From Istiophorus platypterus (Eukaryota; Chordata; Actinopteri; Istiophoriformes; Istiophoridae), in the NCBI GenBank assembly GCA_016859345.1, contig CM029111.1:15326214-15390213 (forward strand): a stretch of DNA of 64,000 nucleotides, given 5' to 3'. Below the pieces are notes generated by a model that searched no databases, was not told the origin of the DNA, and worked only from the letters and a program-made list of their open reading frames with translations. Numbering within the stretch: the first letter of the stretch is position 1; the number at the start of each line of letters is the position of its first letter. The position numbers and the translations under genes are program-made. Positions 12,691-23,640 of the stretch are shown piece after piece.

Positions 12691-13176
12691 CATTCCGTCA
12701 CATTTTTTTCCCCTCGTCTCGTTTTCCGATTGCAAATGGGGACGGGGGGGGGCAAAATACGCAGGCAGATTAGTGCATTAAACAATTTTGTTCTGCTTAA
12801 TAGTGGCTCCTTTGATTTGGACCCGGAGCGCCCCCCCCCCCAGAGATGAGCGCGGAGGAGGAATGACTGAGATGCATGAAGGAGCCTGTTCCTGGCTGCT
12901 TGCGCCGCTAAGCGGGGCCCACTTCAGCATAACAAGAGGTCATCCCTGTTGGAGTGTGGAAAATGCGTCTAATTAAAACAAAATGCTTTATCAAGAGCGG
13001 CGGCAAAGTGAGCCGCCCCAGTAAAAATAAATAGCCGGCAATTTTCCTGAGATCCATATTCTGATAAGCATCTTATTAAAACAGTCTACTGTCTAATGGA
13101 AATGCTCTACGTCGCAATAGCACTTTTTCTCCCTCTCTCTTGCTCTTTTCCTCCAATCCTCTCCCTAGCCCCCATC

Positions 13177-13262
13177 CTGCGTGTGCATGTGTGCGTGTGC
13201 ATGCGTGCGTGTGCATGCGTGCATACGTGCACATCCATGTGTACGTTGCTGTTTGTGCGCAT
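13177..13262. repeat. Imperfect TG/CATG purine-pyrimidine repeat
   Basis: Alternating gtgtgcatgcgtgc-type sequence over about 85 bp. It looks like a decayed TG microsatellite and is alternating enough to be Z-DNA-prone. Confidence 0.8.
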
Positions 13263-14519
13263 GCATGAGAGATGAGCTGTAAAAACAAATTGGAAGTCTA
13301 CCTACTTTGTTAGGAATCTTGTATTTTGCTTGCCTTGCAGTTGGGCAGGAGTGTACTGTAAATTACTCAGCGCTGTTGGTGCGAAGTACTTAATTGTTTT
13401 TATATATCATCATTATTCATCTTTTCTGACAGCTCTATTGTGGCACTGATGTGCTGAAAGATGGACCCACGGCTTTTTTTCCTCTCTCTCCCCCTCTCTG
13501 CTGCTTTTTCTGAGGCGCCGTGTTTCCATACCGATGGCTTACCAACAAGTCTTGATGTGTAAGGTTACAAGTGCAGGGCTGCAGCTCATGTAATGCCTGC
13601 GAGCAAGGACAAGCCAATAATAATATAATAATAATGAAATTTTAAAAAAACAACAATTTAACACAATGCCTCACTCTTCCAGCACATCAGAGCAGATCGC
13701 AATTACCACGTCTCCTGCGACTGCATCCCTGTGGAAATTAAATGCCGTTTTACTGTTTTGATTTTTTTGTTCCCCCCATTGATAAATACTTACTAGCTTA
13801 AAAAAAACAAAAACAAAAAAACCCTCCAATGAGAGACATAAGATTGGGCCCCGGATAAGGCACATTATTTTTGCAATTGCACTTCGGGATGGGTTGTTTT
13901 CCCCGAAGAGGGAAGAAAACAAAAACACAGCTATGAAACCTCTTCAAAAAAAAAGGAAAAAAAATTCCACGCACTGAAACCGTCCCTCCGACATCACCAA
14001 CAAATAGAGGCAATTTGTCGCCTGAAACCTGAACCTGGCACGAGGGCGCTGGGCTTGATTTTAAATTCTCTCCCTTCTCTAGTTACTTCCCGTGCAAGAC
14101 GTTCCTCCTCAGTGCAGATCAGGAAAACCCGCATGGTGGGAGCTGGGGATGGGGGGTGGGGATGAGGGGGGGCCGGGGATCCATCGGCGGGCCATTACTG
14201 ATGTAATGGGCTACCTGTATGAACGTGGTTCCCGCGTGTATGAGCGATGGTGTGCATTTGCTGGTGGCCTGGCATTAGTCCCCGGAGCCTCTCGAGCGAG
14301 TGTCTGGCGCCCGCTCTAACAGGTGGAGGCTGGGATGTAAGCGGTGGGGGGGGTGGAACCTCCTAATGGACCTGGTTCACACACGTCCAAGTCTCGAGAT
14401 GCACGCCGCACATCCTGGTCTCTCTTGCTCACAGCTCTCCAATGAAGCATTAAACAAAAAACCCTCCGCTCTCTGCCTGCAGAATATCACGAGAATATAA
14501 TGTACAGTGCAGCCTCATA

Positions 14520-15859
14520 CAGTTAGGTCCATAAGTATTTGGACAATGACTCGATTTTTGTAATTTTGCCTCTGCGCACCACCACAAAGAACCTGAAAAG
14601 AACAAATCAAGATGTGACCGAAGTTTGGACTTTCAGCTTTAATTCCAGGGGTTCAACAGAAATATTGCATTAACCGTTCAGGAATCACAGCCATTTTTAT
14701 ACATAATTCCTAATTTTCCAGAAGCTCAAAGGTAATTGAGCGTAATCATAAATATAAGGATTATTTTTTAGGCTTAGATGAAAATCCTTTGGCAGTCAAT
14801 GTCTGCCTGAAGTCTGGAGCCCATGGACATCACCAGATGCTTAGTTTCCTCCCTTGAGATGGTTTGCCAGGCTGCAGCCGCCTTCAGTTGCCGCTTGCTT
14901 GTGGGGCTTTCTGCCCTCAGTCTTGCCTTCAGGAAGTGAGAAGCGTGGTCACTTGGGTTGTGGTCAGGCGACTGACCCGGCCGTCGAAGAATGTCACACC
15001 TCTTTGCCTTGAGAAGCTCTTGCGTTGCTTTCGCAGTATGTTTTTGGGTCATTATCCGTCTGTGCTGCGAAGCACCGTCCTATCAGTTGTGAAGCATTTG
15101 GCTGAATCTGAGCAGATACTATTGGCCTGTACACTTCATAATTCATCCTGCTGCTTCTACCATCAGTCACATCATCAATAAACACCAAACAAACAGCTCC
15201 GTTGGCAGCCATTCATGCCCATGCGATAACACTGCCTCCACCATGTCTGACAGATGATGTGGTGGCTTTGGATCATGAGCCGTTCCTTTCCTCCTCTATA
15301 ATCTTCTCTTCCCATCATTATGGAACAAGCTCATCTTGGTTTCATCTGTCCGAAGAATCGTATTCCCGAACTGTGCAGGGGAGGCGGTGTCTTTTTTTAG
15401 ATGAGGGCGTCTCTTGATTGTAGACTTCAACACTGACACGCTCACACCCTTGAGGCAGTCCTTGACCTTGCAAGATTTTGTGAAGGGTTTTTTCTTCACC
15501 AAGGAAAGTATTCTGCCATCATCCACTCGAGTTGTCCTCCACGGTCCTGCAGGTCTTTCGGTGTCGCTCAGCTCACCTTCTCTTCTTTTAAAAGAATGGA
15601 CCAAACTGTTGATTTTGAGGATGGTGATGTTCGGTTCAGCCTCCTTCATTTGCATCGACACCTCTTTGGAAGTTCCCATCCCAACAGCTACCAATCGGAA
15701 AGTCAACACGTGGAATCCGCCCCAGACCTTCATCTGCCTAATTTGTCATGAAGTAACAAGGAAACGGGCCACACCTTGGCATGAAAGCGACTGTCCAATT
15801 ACTTTTAAACCTCTCAAATTGAGGGACTACGTAAAAGTAATTCCTAAACGGTTAATGCA
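14520..15859 (-). mobile_element. Truncated Tc1/mariner-type DNA transposon
   Basis: The left terminus starts cagttaggtccataagta directly after a TA dinucleotide (14518-14519), the expected Tc1/mariner target. The terminal inverted repeat is long: left-arm bases 14666-14684 (tgcattaaccgttcaggaa) are matched in inverse orientation by 15841-15859 (ttcctaaacggttaatgca). Sequence beyond 15859 no longer matches the left arm, so the outer roughly 145 bp of the right repeat are gone. A broken transposase lies inside on the minus strand. The end sequence and transposase fit a Tc1-like family widespread in fish. I do not assign a Repbase name. The copy is inactive. Confidence 0.9.
14774..15733 (-). 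pseudogene. Tc1-like transposase remnant (DDE family)
   Basis: Read on the minus strand, the frames carry an N-terminal DNA-binding part (words TERPAGPWRTT and DDGRILSLVKKKPF), then TDETK (first catalytic Asp), VFIDDVTDGRSSRMN, IQPNASQLIGRCF, DNDPK (second catalytic Asp), and SPDHNPSDH where the family has a glutamate as third catalytic residue. Breaks: a TAG at 15296-15298 (plus-strand cta) where the family usually has tryptophan, a frame change near 15275, another after DNDPK near 15045, a small deletion before AWQTISREE, and an apparent loss of several tens of residues before the TDETK motif. The third catalytic residue is Asp, not Glu. It cannot encode a functional enzyme. The family comparison is from general knowledge, not an alignment. 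Confidence 0.9.
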
Positions 15860-18412
15860 GTGATCTCCTTACTTATGTACCTTACTCTATGCACGAGACC
15901 GACAGTTTTGTTTTCCATCCATGATGTTTCCCGGCCGTTTTTTTTCCTCCTCAGTCGAGCTGATTGCTTACACGGGTCAGAGAAGCGAGGGAATGGCGTC
16001 TCAGCGTAGTCGACGTGTTGCCACATTCCCTCGTGATATCTTCAAATATGGCCAGAGAGAGAGGGAGAGGGCGAGAATTAAAGGCATCACAAGACGCCCC
16101 CTTTGAAACCTTCCAACTTAGTATGAAATTGCTGCGCGCGCGGGCGCTTTGATCAGCAAACGGTCAAGCGGTCGGCCCCGTGGTCGGCCCCGTGGTCGGC
16201 CCCGTGGTCGGCCATCTCTCCGTATTACCGCCGGGAGCCTCATTCTCGGCACTACGCGCCAACCCTGACACCTGACTGGTGTTTGATTTCCTCACGGTAC
16301 CGATCTTCCAACACATAAGCTTTGCGCTTTGCCTCAAGTCGCCCCATCGCTATCTCCCATAGCGGTATCGCGACCCCCCCCCCCAAGCCCCTGTTCGCAT
16401 GCACCCAGCTGCCCCCGTACATCAAGAGATAAACAGTAGGTACCGCACATCACACATTCGTAATTCCGGCAATTAACCTCTTCACCCGCCGCGAATCCCC
16501 GGAGTTTCTTGCCTCACCTCCCGACTCAGAGGCCGACTCCGTCTGCCAGGCTGGATTCCGAATGTAAACATAAATAAAAAATGAGCCACGTCTTTCCCGC
16601 CTAACGACGACCCTGGCGACCGGACGGACGCGTGCCTGGACTTTCAGATTCGGAGGGAACAGGTGTGCCAGGCAGGGCCGCCAGTGGCCGAAAGAGTTAC
16701 GCCGCTGAGGACGTGGACCATCTTGACACAGCCCTCTGCCGTATAAGAGCCCCGAGGGTTTAATGAGGGCCGTGTGACGAGTGGTGAATCCGTGAGTTAT
16801 GAGCACGTCAGTGAGCACCTGCTGTATCTCTCTACTTAATTGAGGTACTTGGAAAGAGCAAAGTCACGGAGCCCGGCGTGGGCGAAGGCGAAGGAATAGC
16901 TTTTTTTTCTCCTGTTTGATTGTCTGTCGCACGACGTTTGTGTTTGCCAACTAAAAATCTAGTCAAATTTAAGAAAGTTTAAGAAGTTAATTTGATATAA
17001 ATATCACACCCCTTACAAATGCTTATACGATTCTTTTTAAACTTTAATCATTTAAGATGGCTCTTCCCCCTATGTTAAACAAGGTATCCGTCTTTTTTCG
17101 CCGCCGCAGAATCTGCAGCCGGGCCCGGCGAGTCGATATGTGTCCTAAAGTGAAACATGACCGATGATATGGCGCCGTGTGTAATAACCAGGCCTCACCT
17201 TGCCAAAATGGGTTAATCTATCATTCCCCAACGCGCGGATCCAGGCAAAACCTCTTCCAGACAGGTCGGCGCAACCTGTGTTTTTTCGATATGAATTGAG
17301 TTACGTTCGGATCAAACAAATCACGGCCTGCTCCCAAACCCCCCCCAACAAAAAAAAAAAAAACATGGGCTGCTTCAAAACAGGGCCGTGAGTAATGGAT
17401 TGAAAAAGTCTGTATTTGATTACCCCCACTTTGCCGCCCAGGGTTGATCTAAGATCCATTTTAGAGGGCAGCGCGGTGGAATTCCAATATGGACGCCCTC
17501 CAGCTATTGACCCTGTCTTTAAGTGGGTGCTGTGCTTTTAGTGTACTTACAGTGGTTGTTCCACATCTTCTTCCTCCTGGCAGTTTCACAATACTTTTGA
17601 TGGCAGACACTCGCTGCCCCCCACCTCAACCCCCAACCCCCCCACCTCCTCGCCCCCACTCTGCATTATTGATGCATCGCAGACTGTGGATAGCCCACTT
17701 TTTTTTTCCCTTTTTTTTTTTGTCATAACTCACTAAAGGGGGCAAAGATGCAGGAAGATAAGGGGCCGGTCTCGCTGTGATGTGTGACCACTTCAGTGTC
17801 ATTCCATCATTTTAATGGAAAGTAGGAAATATATCACACTGCAAACGGGATCCGGTCCCAAAGAAAGAGAAATGCGGAGGGAGCTTAAAAGCCAACACTT
17901 GGCCGCCGCTATTCGGGATCACTGATCGGGGATTTATCATTAACGAATAGAATTGAAATTATCGACGGGCGAGCGCCGTCCAATTGGCGTGGATGCGGTT
18001 CAATGGAGACGAAAAAATGCGAGTGTTGAAGCTTAAAGAAGTGGAGAAGCGCTGTCACGTGATCTCGTCCACCCTCGTCCATGATGTTCTGGGTCCCTGA
18101 CCCAAGCCCGAGCTGCAGAGCAAAAGGCCTCACCGAGGCCCTGGCTCATTTTAGGAAAGGAAAAAAAAGGTAAACAAAAAAACCCCTCTACCTGTGATTA
18201 TCATCTCCATTATTATCTCAGCTGCTCGGCTCTGCCGCTGAGTGATGCAATAAACAAATCTCTGATCCGGATCGAGAGGGAGGATGAGATAGAGCGAATC
18301 AGACGGCAAAATGTGAAGATGGAGAAGAGGAGAGAAAAAGCCAAACAAAAAAAGTAAATAGATAAAAAATGGGGAAATCGTAGAAGAGAGAGAGCGAGAG
18401 ACAGACGGGGGG

Positions 18413-18414
<2 letters not shown>
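15860..18414. other. Intergenic DNA, no gene seen
   Basis: No supportable exon. It holds a 12-bp minisatellite (16171-16213), moderately CpG-rich DNA at about 16100-16760, and AT-rich unique sequence around 16900-17060. Confidence 0.5.
16171..16213. repeat. 12-bp minisatellite, 3.6 copies
   Basis: Unit gtcggccccgtg repeated perfectly three times plus seven bases. Each unit contains CpG. It lies about 300 bp right of the truncated transposon. Confidence 0.9.

Positions 18415-18466
<52 letters not shown>
18415..18466. repeat. (GA)n tract
   Basis: About 26 GA dinucleotides in a row, preceded by imperfect GA-rich sequence. A mirror-symmetric polypurine tract such as this can form triplex (H-) DNA. 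It lies about 0.7-1 kb upstream of the presumed plxna2 promoter. Confidence 0.95.
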
Positions 18467-18468
<2 letters not shown>

Positions 18469-18840
18469 CGGGTCTGAGCAGACACTGGGCCTCGCTTTTG
18501 CCTATAGATGGCAGTGTTCCTACAGAAACAAGAGTTGGACGCGAGGGTGACTGGCTGGGTTCAACGTGAGCTGCGCAAGACCAAACTGTGACGGGTAAGA
18601 ACATTTTTCTCCTCACAAATGTGATGCAATATCCAGCCGTATCGTTATTAGGTCGATTTTCAGTCGGTTCATGAAGATGTTCTGGGGGGGGGGGCGTTGG
18701 GCTGGGGGGGGGGTCTGCATGTACCCGCTCATTTCTGCAGAGGGCTCTTAAAACTGTGGATTAGACTCAGTGTCTTAGAAACTTCAGACTGTCGCTGCTC
18801 AGAGCCCATTTTTGGTGTTTTTTTCCAGATGGGGGGGTGG

Positions 18841-18889
18841 TAGTGTGTGTGTGTGTGTCTGTGTGTGTGTGTGTCTGTGTGTGTGTGTG
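18841..18889. repeat. (TG)n microsatellite, interrupted
   Basis: TG dinucleotides with three TC interruptions, next to short poly-G. Part of the simple-repeat cluster in front of the CpG-dense block. Confidence 0.93.
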
Positions 18890-19037
18890 GGGGGCATTGC
18901 AAATATATCGTCCTGTTTGCAACAAAATCCTCAACGTTTTAAAAAGAAAAGTTCTTATTTATATAGTTCCGACGTTTGTTCTGAGACTGGATCCAAGCGT
19001 TGGACGCAAAATGTCCCTTTAATGTATTTATTATTAA

Positions 19038-19091
19038 TGTCCTCTCTCTCTCTCTCTCCCTCTCTCTCTCCCTCCCTCTCTCTCTGTTTCT

Positions 19092-19122
<31 letters not shown>
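19038..19122. repeat. (CT)n tract, interrupted
   Basis: CT dinucleotides over about 85 bp with a few CCC and TTT interruptions. On the opposite strand this is a GA tract like the one at 18415, so two polypurine tracts of opposite polarity flank the TG repeat. Confidence 0.93.
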
Positions 19123-19123
<1 letters not shown>

Positions 19124-19200
19124 TTGGGCGGAAACAGTTAACACCGTAACAAGCCGGAGCGCGAGGGGGCTGGGTTTAGACGCGCAGTGTGCCAATGGCA

Positions 19201-19209
19201 GCGCGCGCA

Positions 19210-19242
<33 letters not shown>

Positions 19243-19291
19243 GTACATATTCACACACACTCACAACCGCGCGCGCGCGCACACACGCACA
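19201..19291. repeat. AC and GC alternating tract (Z-DNA-prone)
   Basis: Perfect AC repeats at about 19217-19242, then more AC words, then a 12-15 bp CG/GC alternation near 19268-19282 followed by AC again. Alternating CG next to CA is the classical Z-forming sequence. It lies at the 5' edge of the CpG-dense block. Confidence 0.9.
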
Positions 19292-19720
19292 CGCTACTGT
19301 AACTGATGGAGCCGCTGATCTATGGCAGTCGGGCAGAGCCGCGTGAGGAAGCCACGCTGCGGGTCTGAACAGCCGAAGCCGCCGCATCTCAGACGCACAC
19401 GCCGCCGGACGATGGGCAGCCCGGCCGGTGCTCGCCCTTAAGACCGCCGCCGTCCGCCGTCCCCGTCCCCCGTCCCGGTACCGTAGAGCCGCCCGGAGGA
19501 CGCCGGATCAACCCGCCCCCCCCCACCGCCACCGAACTGGAGGAATGTGCCGTGGCCGCTGACACGGTTCTAGTAGAGTAACGCGTCAGGAGGAGGGTCA
19601 CTTCAGACGGCGACGGCCAAGTTTACGCATCGATTTTCGCAGTTACTTGCGGTGATTAAGGTTTTTTTGGGCTATTTTTTATTTATATATATATAATTTT
19701 TTTATTTTTTTTTTACTTGA

Positions 19721-19814
19721 ATGAATGACGCCGGTGCCGCCGCTGCCGCCGCCGCCGCCGCCGCGGAGGAACAGGTTTCGTAGGCAGATAGATTCACGGA
19801 ACTGGAAGAAGTAG
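19721..19814 (+). other. Two overlapping upstream ORFs in candidate exon 1
   Basis: An ATG at 19721 opens a 20-codon frame rich in alanine, ending at TAG 19781-19783. A second ATG four bases on, at 19725, opens a 29-codon frame containing LPPPPPPRR, ending at TAG 19812-19814. Both read the same GCC repeat. If this segment is in the plxna2 leader, they would tax re-initiation, and proline runs slow ribosomes. Whether it is transcribed is unknown. Confidence 0.35.
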
Positions 19815-19956
19815 TTCAGGTAAAATTACCGGGGGGAAGAAAAAGAGAGAATTCGTCCAGATAGAGCGTTTGGAAACACCCCCCCCCTCTCTCTTTACCG
19901 TGGATGTGAGTCTAGCGCATCAGTTAAAACCCAGAAGACGACGAGCCGCGCTGGAA

Positions 19957-20011
19957 GAGGAGAAGAGGAGAAGAGGAGAAGAGGAGAAGAGGAGAAGCGA
20001 AGAGGAGAAGC
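19957..20011 (+). repeat. GAGGAGAA octamer repeat
   Basis: Five perfect 8-bp units at 19957-19996 followed by two degenerate ones. The tract is pure purine for about 40 bp and ends 25 bp before the candidate donor at 20036. Confidence 0.9.
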
Positions 20012-20184
20012 GGGGGATCCACTTTCACTGAGGAGGTGAGTAAAACCAAAAACTGAAGAGAGAAAAGAAAAACGACCCGGGCGCTCGTTTCGGCCCGATC
20101 TGCTCTTACAGGGTGCGTTTGTTTTAAAACCCCGCATGACTGTCATGTGCGCTAAGAATTAAAAAAATGAAGACGAGAATAAAG

Positions 20185-20199
20185 CCCCCCCCCCCCCCC
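20185..20199. repeat. Poly-C run, 15 bp
   Basis: Fifteen C in a row followed by two more C7/C5 runs split by GAG, inside the CpG-dense block. The opposite strand is G-quadruplex-prone. Confidence 0.9.
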
Positions 20200-22536
20200 G
20201 AGCCCCCCCGAGCCCCCGCCGCTCCGGAGCGCGCCTCATTTCCGCCACTGCGGAGACAAGTGACTGGAGAGACGCGGTGGTTTTCTTTCCCCCGTTTTTG
20301 GCTGCGGGCACTGGAAAGGTGGCGGCGCGTTTTCCCTCGTTTCACCGAGGACCGCGCCGCCGGTGCACGTGAAACCATTGCATTTTTTTCGTTGGGGGGG
20401 GGGGTGTGATGGGACGCTGCGCGCGCGCGCGCTCCCTGCGACGCGCGAGGTGTTGCTTTCGGGTCCCTCTCGCATCATCCTCCATCCTCTCCGGTCGGAG
20501 CCGGGCTTCCTCCTGCTCCTGCTCCGGCCTTATTGGGTTTACTGCCTCTTCCACAGAAATGATCATTTCCATTTAGCCTCATTCAGGTTGGAGGAGGCTG
20601 GGGGGGGGGGGCGCTTCTGGTCTGCGTCAGTGAGATCTGGCTCCACGGTATTTAATGAAGTTACTTGAGCAGCGGGGCTATTTTTGGAGTCTTTATATCC
20701 CGACGCCTTCCGTCACCGCACCGCCGGACCGTCTAATGACCCCCGGCTTGCTGACCTTGGTTGTGAGCTCGAAATTGCACTGGGCGTACATGTGAAGGGC
20801 TACACGCTGGACATTAAACCATGTTAGATGTAATGCATTGCCGGGGGGGGGGGGGCAGGCTAAAGACCTGCAACAAGTGAACCTTTGGGTCTGTGGTGGG
20901 AGTCGATTATCTCGCTTCGCAGGTCCCGTTTTCCGTATTCACTCCGCAGGATGAACTACTTTTCACAAGGTCACCGATGTAGTTCACATCCTCTAAATGT
21001 CATATACTTCACGTCGGGGCTGTTCTCTCCTCAAGTGGTGAAACAAAAGCCCCAAATTTAAAAAAAAGCCCCCCCCCCCAGTCTAATATAGTGTAGCCAA
21101 CTAGCGTCACTTCTGGACTCCAGACCGTCTGTAGACCTCATCTGTCCGATCCAGCAGATGCACCTACAAATCTTCATTCTGTGTCAGGCTGCCGGCGCTC
21201 CGGCAAGCACCCGTGACAATGACTCTAAAGAAAATAAATGTTGTCTTGAGTAGGAAATTGCCGCACATTTGCATGAAAATAACTTACATCTGCCACGGCT
21301 GATGGGTAGCATATTAATCCCCCTTCCTCGCGCAATCAAAACCCCGTTCCCTCTTGGCCCAAAGGAGTTGGGGGGGGGGGTATTTTGTTTGTTTGTTTTG
21401 TTTTTTGCTTTTTTTGCGCATCCGAAATGTGACGGCTCACGGCGCCGTTTTTTTTAGATATCTGTCCCAGAGCGAAACAACAGTTTGACCCCGATGTTGT
21501 TTGGAAATAGCTGCCTTTTGGAGGAACATGCCAGAAACTGAGCATTGGTTTGATTATCGCCTGCTGATACTACCAAGCTAATTAACTTGAATTTAATGGG
21601 GGGGGGGGTGGCGCTCGACTGCCACCGAGCTATTGGTCCCTCCGACTAGTTGGCTTTCCAGTCGGCGTCGTGTGACTGTTTCCCACAGCTCCATCGCCTT
21701 TGCTTCGGCTCGGATCGATTTTCACCGCTCGTGAACTTGCATTAACCTTTTATGACTCGAGTCCGTTGCTTCTTACCCGTGTCTTTGAAGACAAGATCAT
21801 ACAGGGGAATCGCCGTTAAAAACATTTCCAAAGCTGTTGTTGATGGTCTCTTTTTAAATAATGGAGGATATGAGCAAAGACATTAAGAATTCTGCTCGAT
21901 GAAGTGCTTTCAAGTGATGCCTTTGAAGGCACGCCGTCCACGAAGAAGGGGGCCTCTCCGAGAGCCCCCGACATCACACGTTGGTCCAGTCAATAGGTTG
22001 AACCTCGCCGAGCTGGAGAGAAATTGCCTCGGCTGGACGAGACCCGGAACGAGGGCTTTGTGGAGAGAGGCTCGTTTTCTCTCTGTCTCTGCCTCCCCAC
22101 TTCACCTCTCCGAGAAGGGGGGGGGCTGCGATATTTTGATTGAATTCACAGTGAAGCCGTGTGGTCAGCAAGGTTTTCTACACTTAGTCTCTGCTGGGAC
22201 TGATTTGCATAAGCCTGCACAGGATTACTACATTTCCCCAGGAGGGGGAAATATTCCGGTCTTTCTTTTTTTTTTCTTTCTTTCTTTCTTTCTGTTTTTT
22301 TTTTTTAAAAATACAATATTGGTGTTTTCACCTGTGCTCAAATAGAAGATTGAATTATTCTAGCCAGGATTTTTTATTTATTTACTTATTTATTTGTTTT
22401 TCCGTCCTCACTGCTTGAAAAACGGACAGGATCAGCATCCGTCGTCATGTGCGGCTAACTCCGCCGCTCACGGCTCACGAGCGTCCTCTGTCGACGACGA
22501 GCGAAGAGCCCGGGCGAGGAGCCAGAGTTAATTACC

Positions 22537-22562
22537 GGGGGTGGGGGGTGGGGTGGGGGGGG
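22537..22562 (+). repeat. G-rich G-quadruplex-prone tract
   Basis: G runs of 5, 6, 4 and 8 separated by single T bases, directly after CpG-rich sequence in intron 1. Confidence 0.85.
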
Positions 22563-22764
22563 CACAGCACGAGCGTGCAGCCTCTCCTCGTTCGCCGCCT
22601 CTCCGCTTACGCTGCTCGGGAAATATGATGCCATTACCGGCTAATTTTTCAACTGCATGATTTTGCCCCTGAATGAGTTGTTACTGCTTTTCTTTCCCCC
22701 CTGTGTGCTGTGTCACCACCAGCCCTCACATGGAGCGCGCCGCTTGCTCCTCTTCGGACCCCCC

Positions 22765-22792
22765 CACCACCACCACCACCACCACCACCACC
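22765..22792. repeat. (CAC)n trinucleotide repeat
   Basis: Nine copies of CAC after a C7 run. Not in a coding frame. Confidence 0.9.
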
Positions 22793-23219
22793 CCTGAAGG
22801 CAGCCAGACTCACCACAGTTTAGCTTGAGAGATTTTGACAAGTCGCTACGCATGCAGGCAGAATCCTTGACCTATTTCTTAATGAGTGAATACTGCAAAT
22901 GCGGCTCAGCGGCTGTGTATTCTGGACCAACCCCACAGCCTTCAGCCTACCCCCCCCCTCCCCAATTCAGCAACCCCCACCATCCCAACTGTCTTTTGCT
23001 CTCACACACACACACGCAAACACACGAAACACATGCGGATAATGGTGCTTTTGTGATTCACTGCCTCATTCTCCCACAGATATAGGGTCCTCCCTTTTTC
23101 CTATCTGCTGGAGTGTACAAATAGTGAGTGAGTGAGCGAGTGTTTGTTTTAATGCAATTGGCCTCCCATCTTCCCTCACTCCGGGCTGTTTATCTGAACC
23201 TCTCAACTGTCCAGCTGTC

Positions 23220-23640
23220 ACAACAGAGATCTCAATCTCCTTGACCCGCGCACGCTCCGCTCCCTCGGCTTCGTTTGGCGCGCTTCCGTGCCTGGGACCC
23301 CGCGTTTATGGCGACGGTGCGCGCGCGCTAGCTCTTACGTGCGAGGACTGACGCAAGGGAGATCTGTATCGGCGTGACGCCGATCGAGTGGGAGCGCAGC
23401 CAAGGAGGACGCTTAGTCTGAGAGCGATCCGGCTCCATGGTGGAAAGTAGGAGATCACAGCCCGCCTCTTTTCTCTTCACCCATGCGGCGGGCGGGGAGC
23501 GTGGAAGCGGAGGGGTGCGTCTCGGCAGCTGGCGTCGGACGACACAGAACTTTGGGGCAAGGACGCTGACACTCGGATGTGGCTAAATTTGGGAGCTGAC
23601 GCTGGAGAGCCTCCGCGGTGTCGCAGCACGATGGCGACCG
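23220..23640 (+). promoter_or_regulatory. Second CpG-dense patch in intron 1
   Basis: CpG-dense DNA (for example 23245-23335 and 23480-23545) containing a perfect 17-bp odd palindrome at 23368-23384 (atcggcgtgacgccgat). It could be an alternative promoter or an intronic regulatory island. No TATA or splice donor of convincing quality stands out. Confidence 0.3.

Larger units (their letters stand above)
3521..14519. other. Upstream intergenic DNA, no gene seen
   Basis: About 11 kb with no supportable coding exon. All frames are short and low-complexity or antisense noise. It alternates between repeat-free blocks with many TAATTA/ATTA-type sites (5960-6150, 8340-8660, 11200-11560, 12380-12690) and G/C homopolymers or simple repeats. 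It probably belongs to the long-range regulatory territory upstream of plxna2, but that is inference. Confidence 0.5.
19300..20035 (+). other. plxna2: Candidate plxna2 non-coding exon 1 (5' UTR)
   Basis: The right border is a consensus splice donor, gag|gtgagt, with GT at 20036-20037. Another usable donor, cag|gtaaaa, has GT at 19820-19821, so the exon may end there instead or be alternatively spliced. The left border is a guess within the CpG-dense block. No long frame is open through it, which fits a 5' UTR. Purine-rich GAGGAGAA repeats directly before the donor resemble exonic splicing enhancers. No transcript evidence is available. Confidence 0.35.
19140..20560 (+). promoter_or_regulatory. 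plxna2: CpG-dense block, probable plxna2 promoter
   Basis: CpG dinucleotides are conspicuously dense from about 19140 to 20560 (for example 19370-19510, 19725-19765 and 20200-20450), against CpG-poor flanks. It lies about 23 kb upstream of the first coding exon on the same strand, which fits plexin-A genes, where a non-coding first exon is followed by a long intron. An AT-rich tattta/tatata stretch at 19678-19697 sits inside. The start site is not determined. A second CpG-dense patch at 23.2-23.64 kb is an alternative. Confidence 0.55.

Noticed and set aside
1..19300. miR-205 hairpin, a known locus in the region upstream of human PLXNA2
   Set aside because: I looked for its mature sequence on both strands by eye and did not see it in the window.
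19678..19697. TATA box of plxna2
   Set aside because: The tattta/tatata stretch is part of a longer AT-rich run inside the presumed exon 1. Position relative to a start site is unknown, so no call was made.
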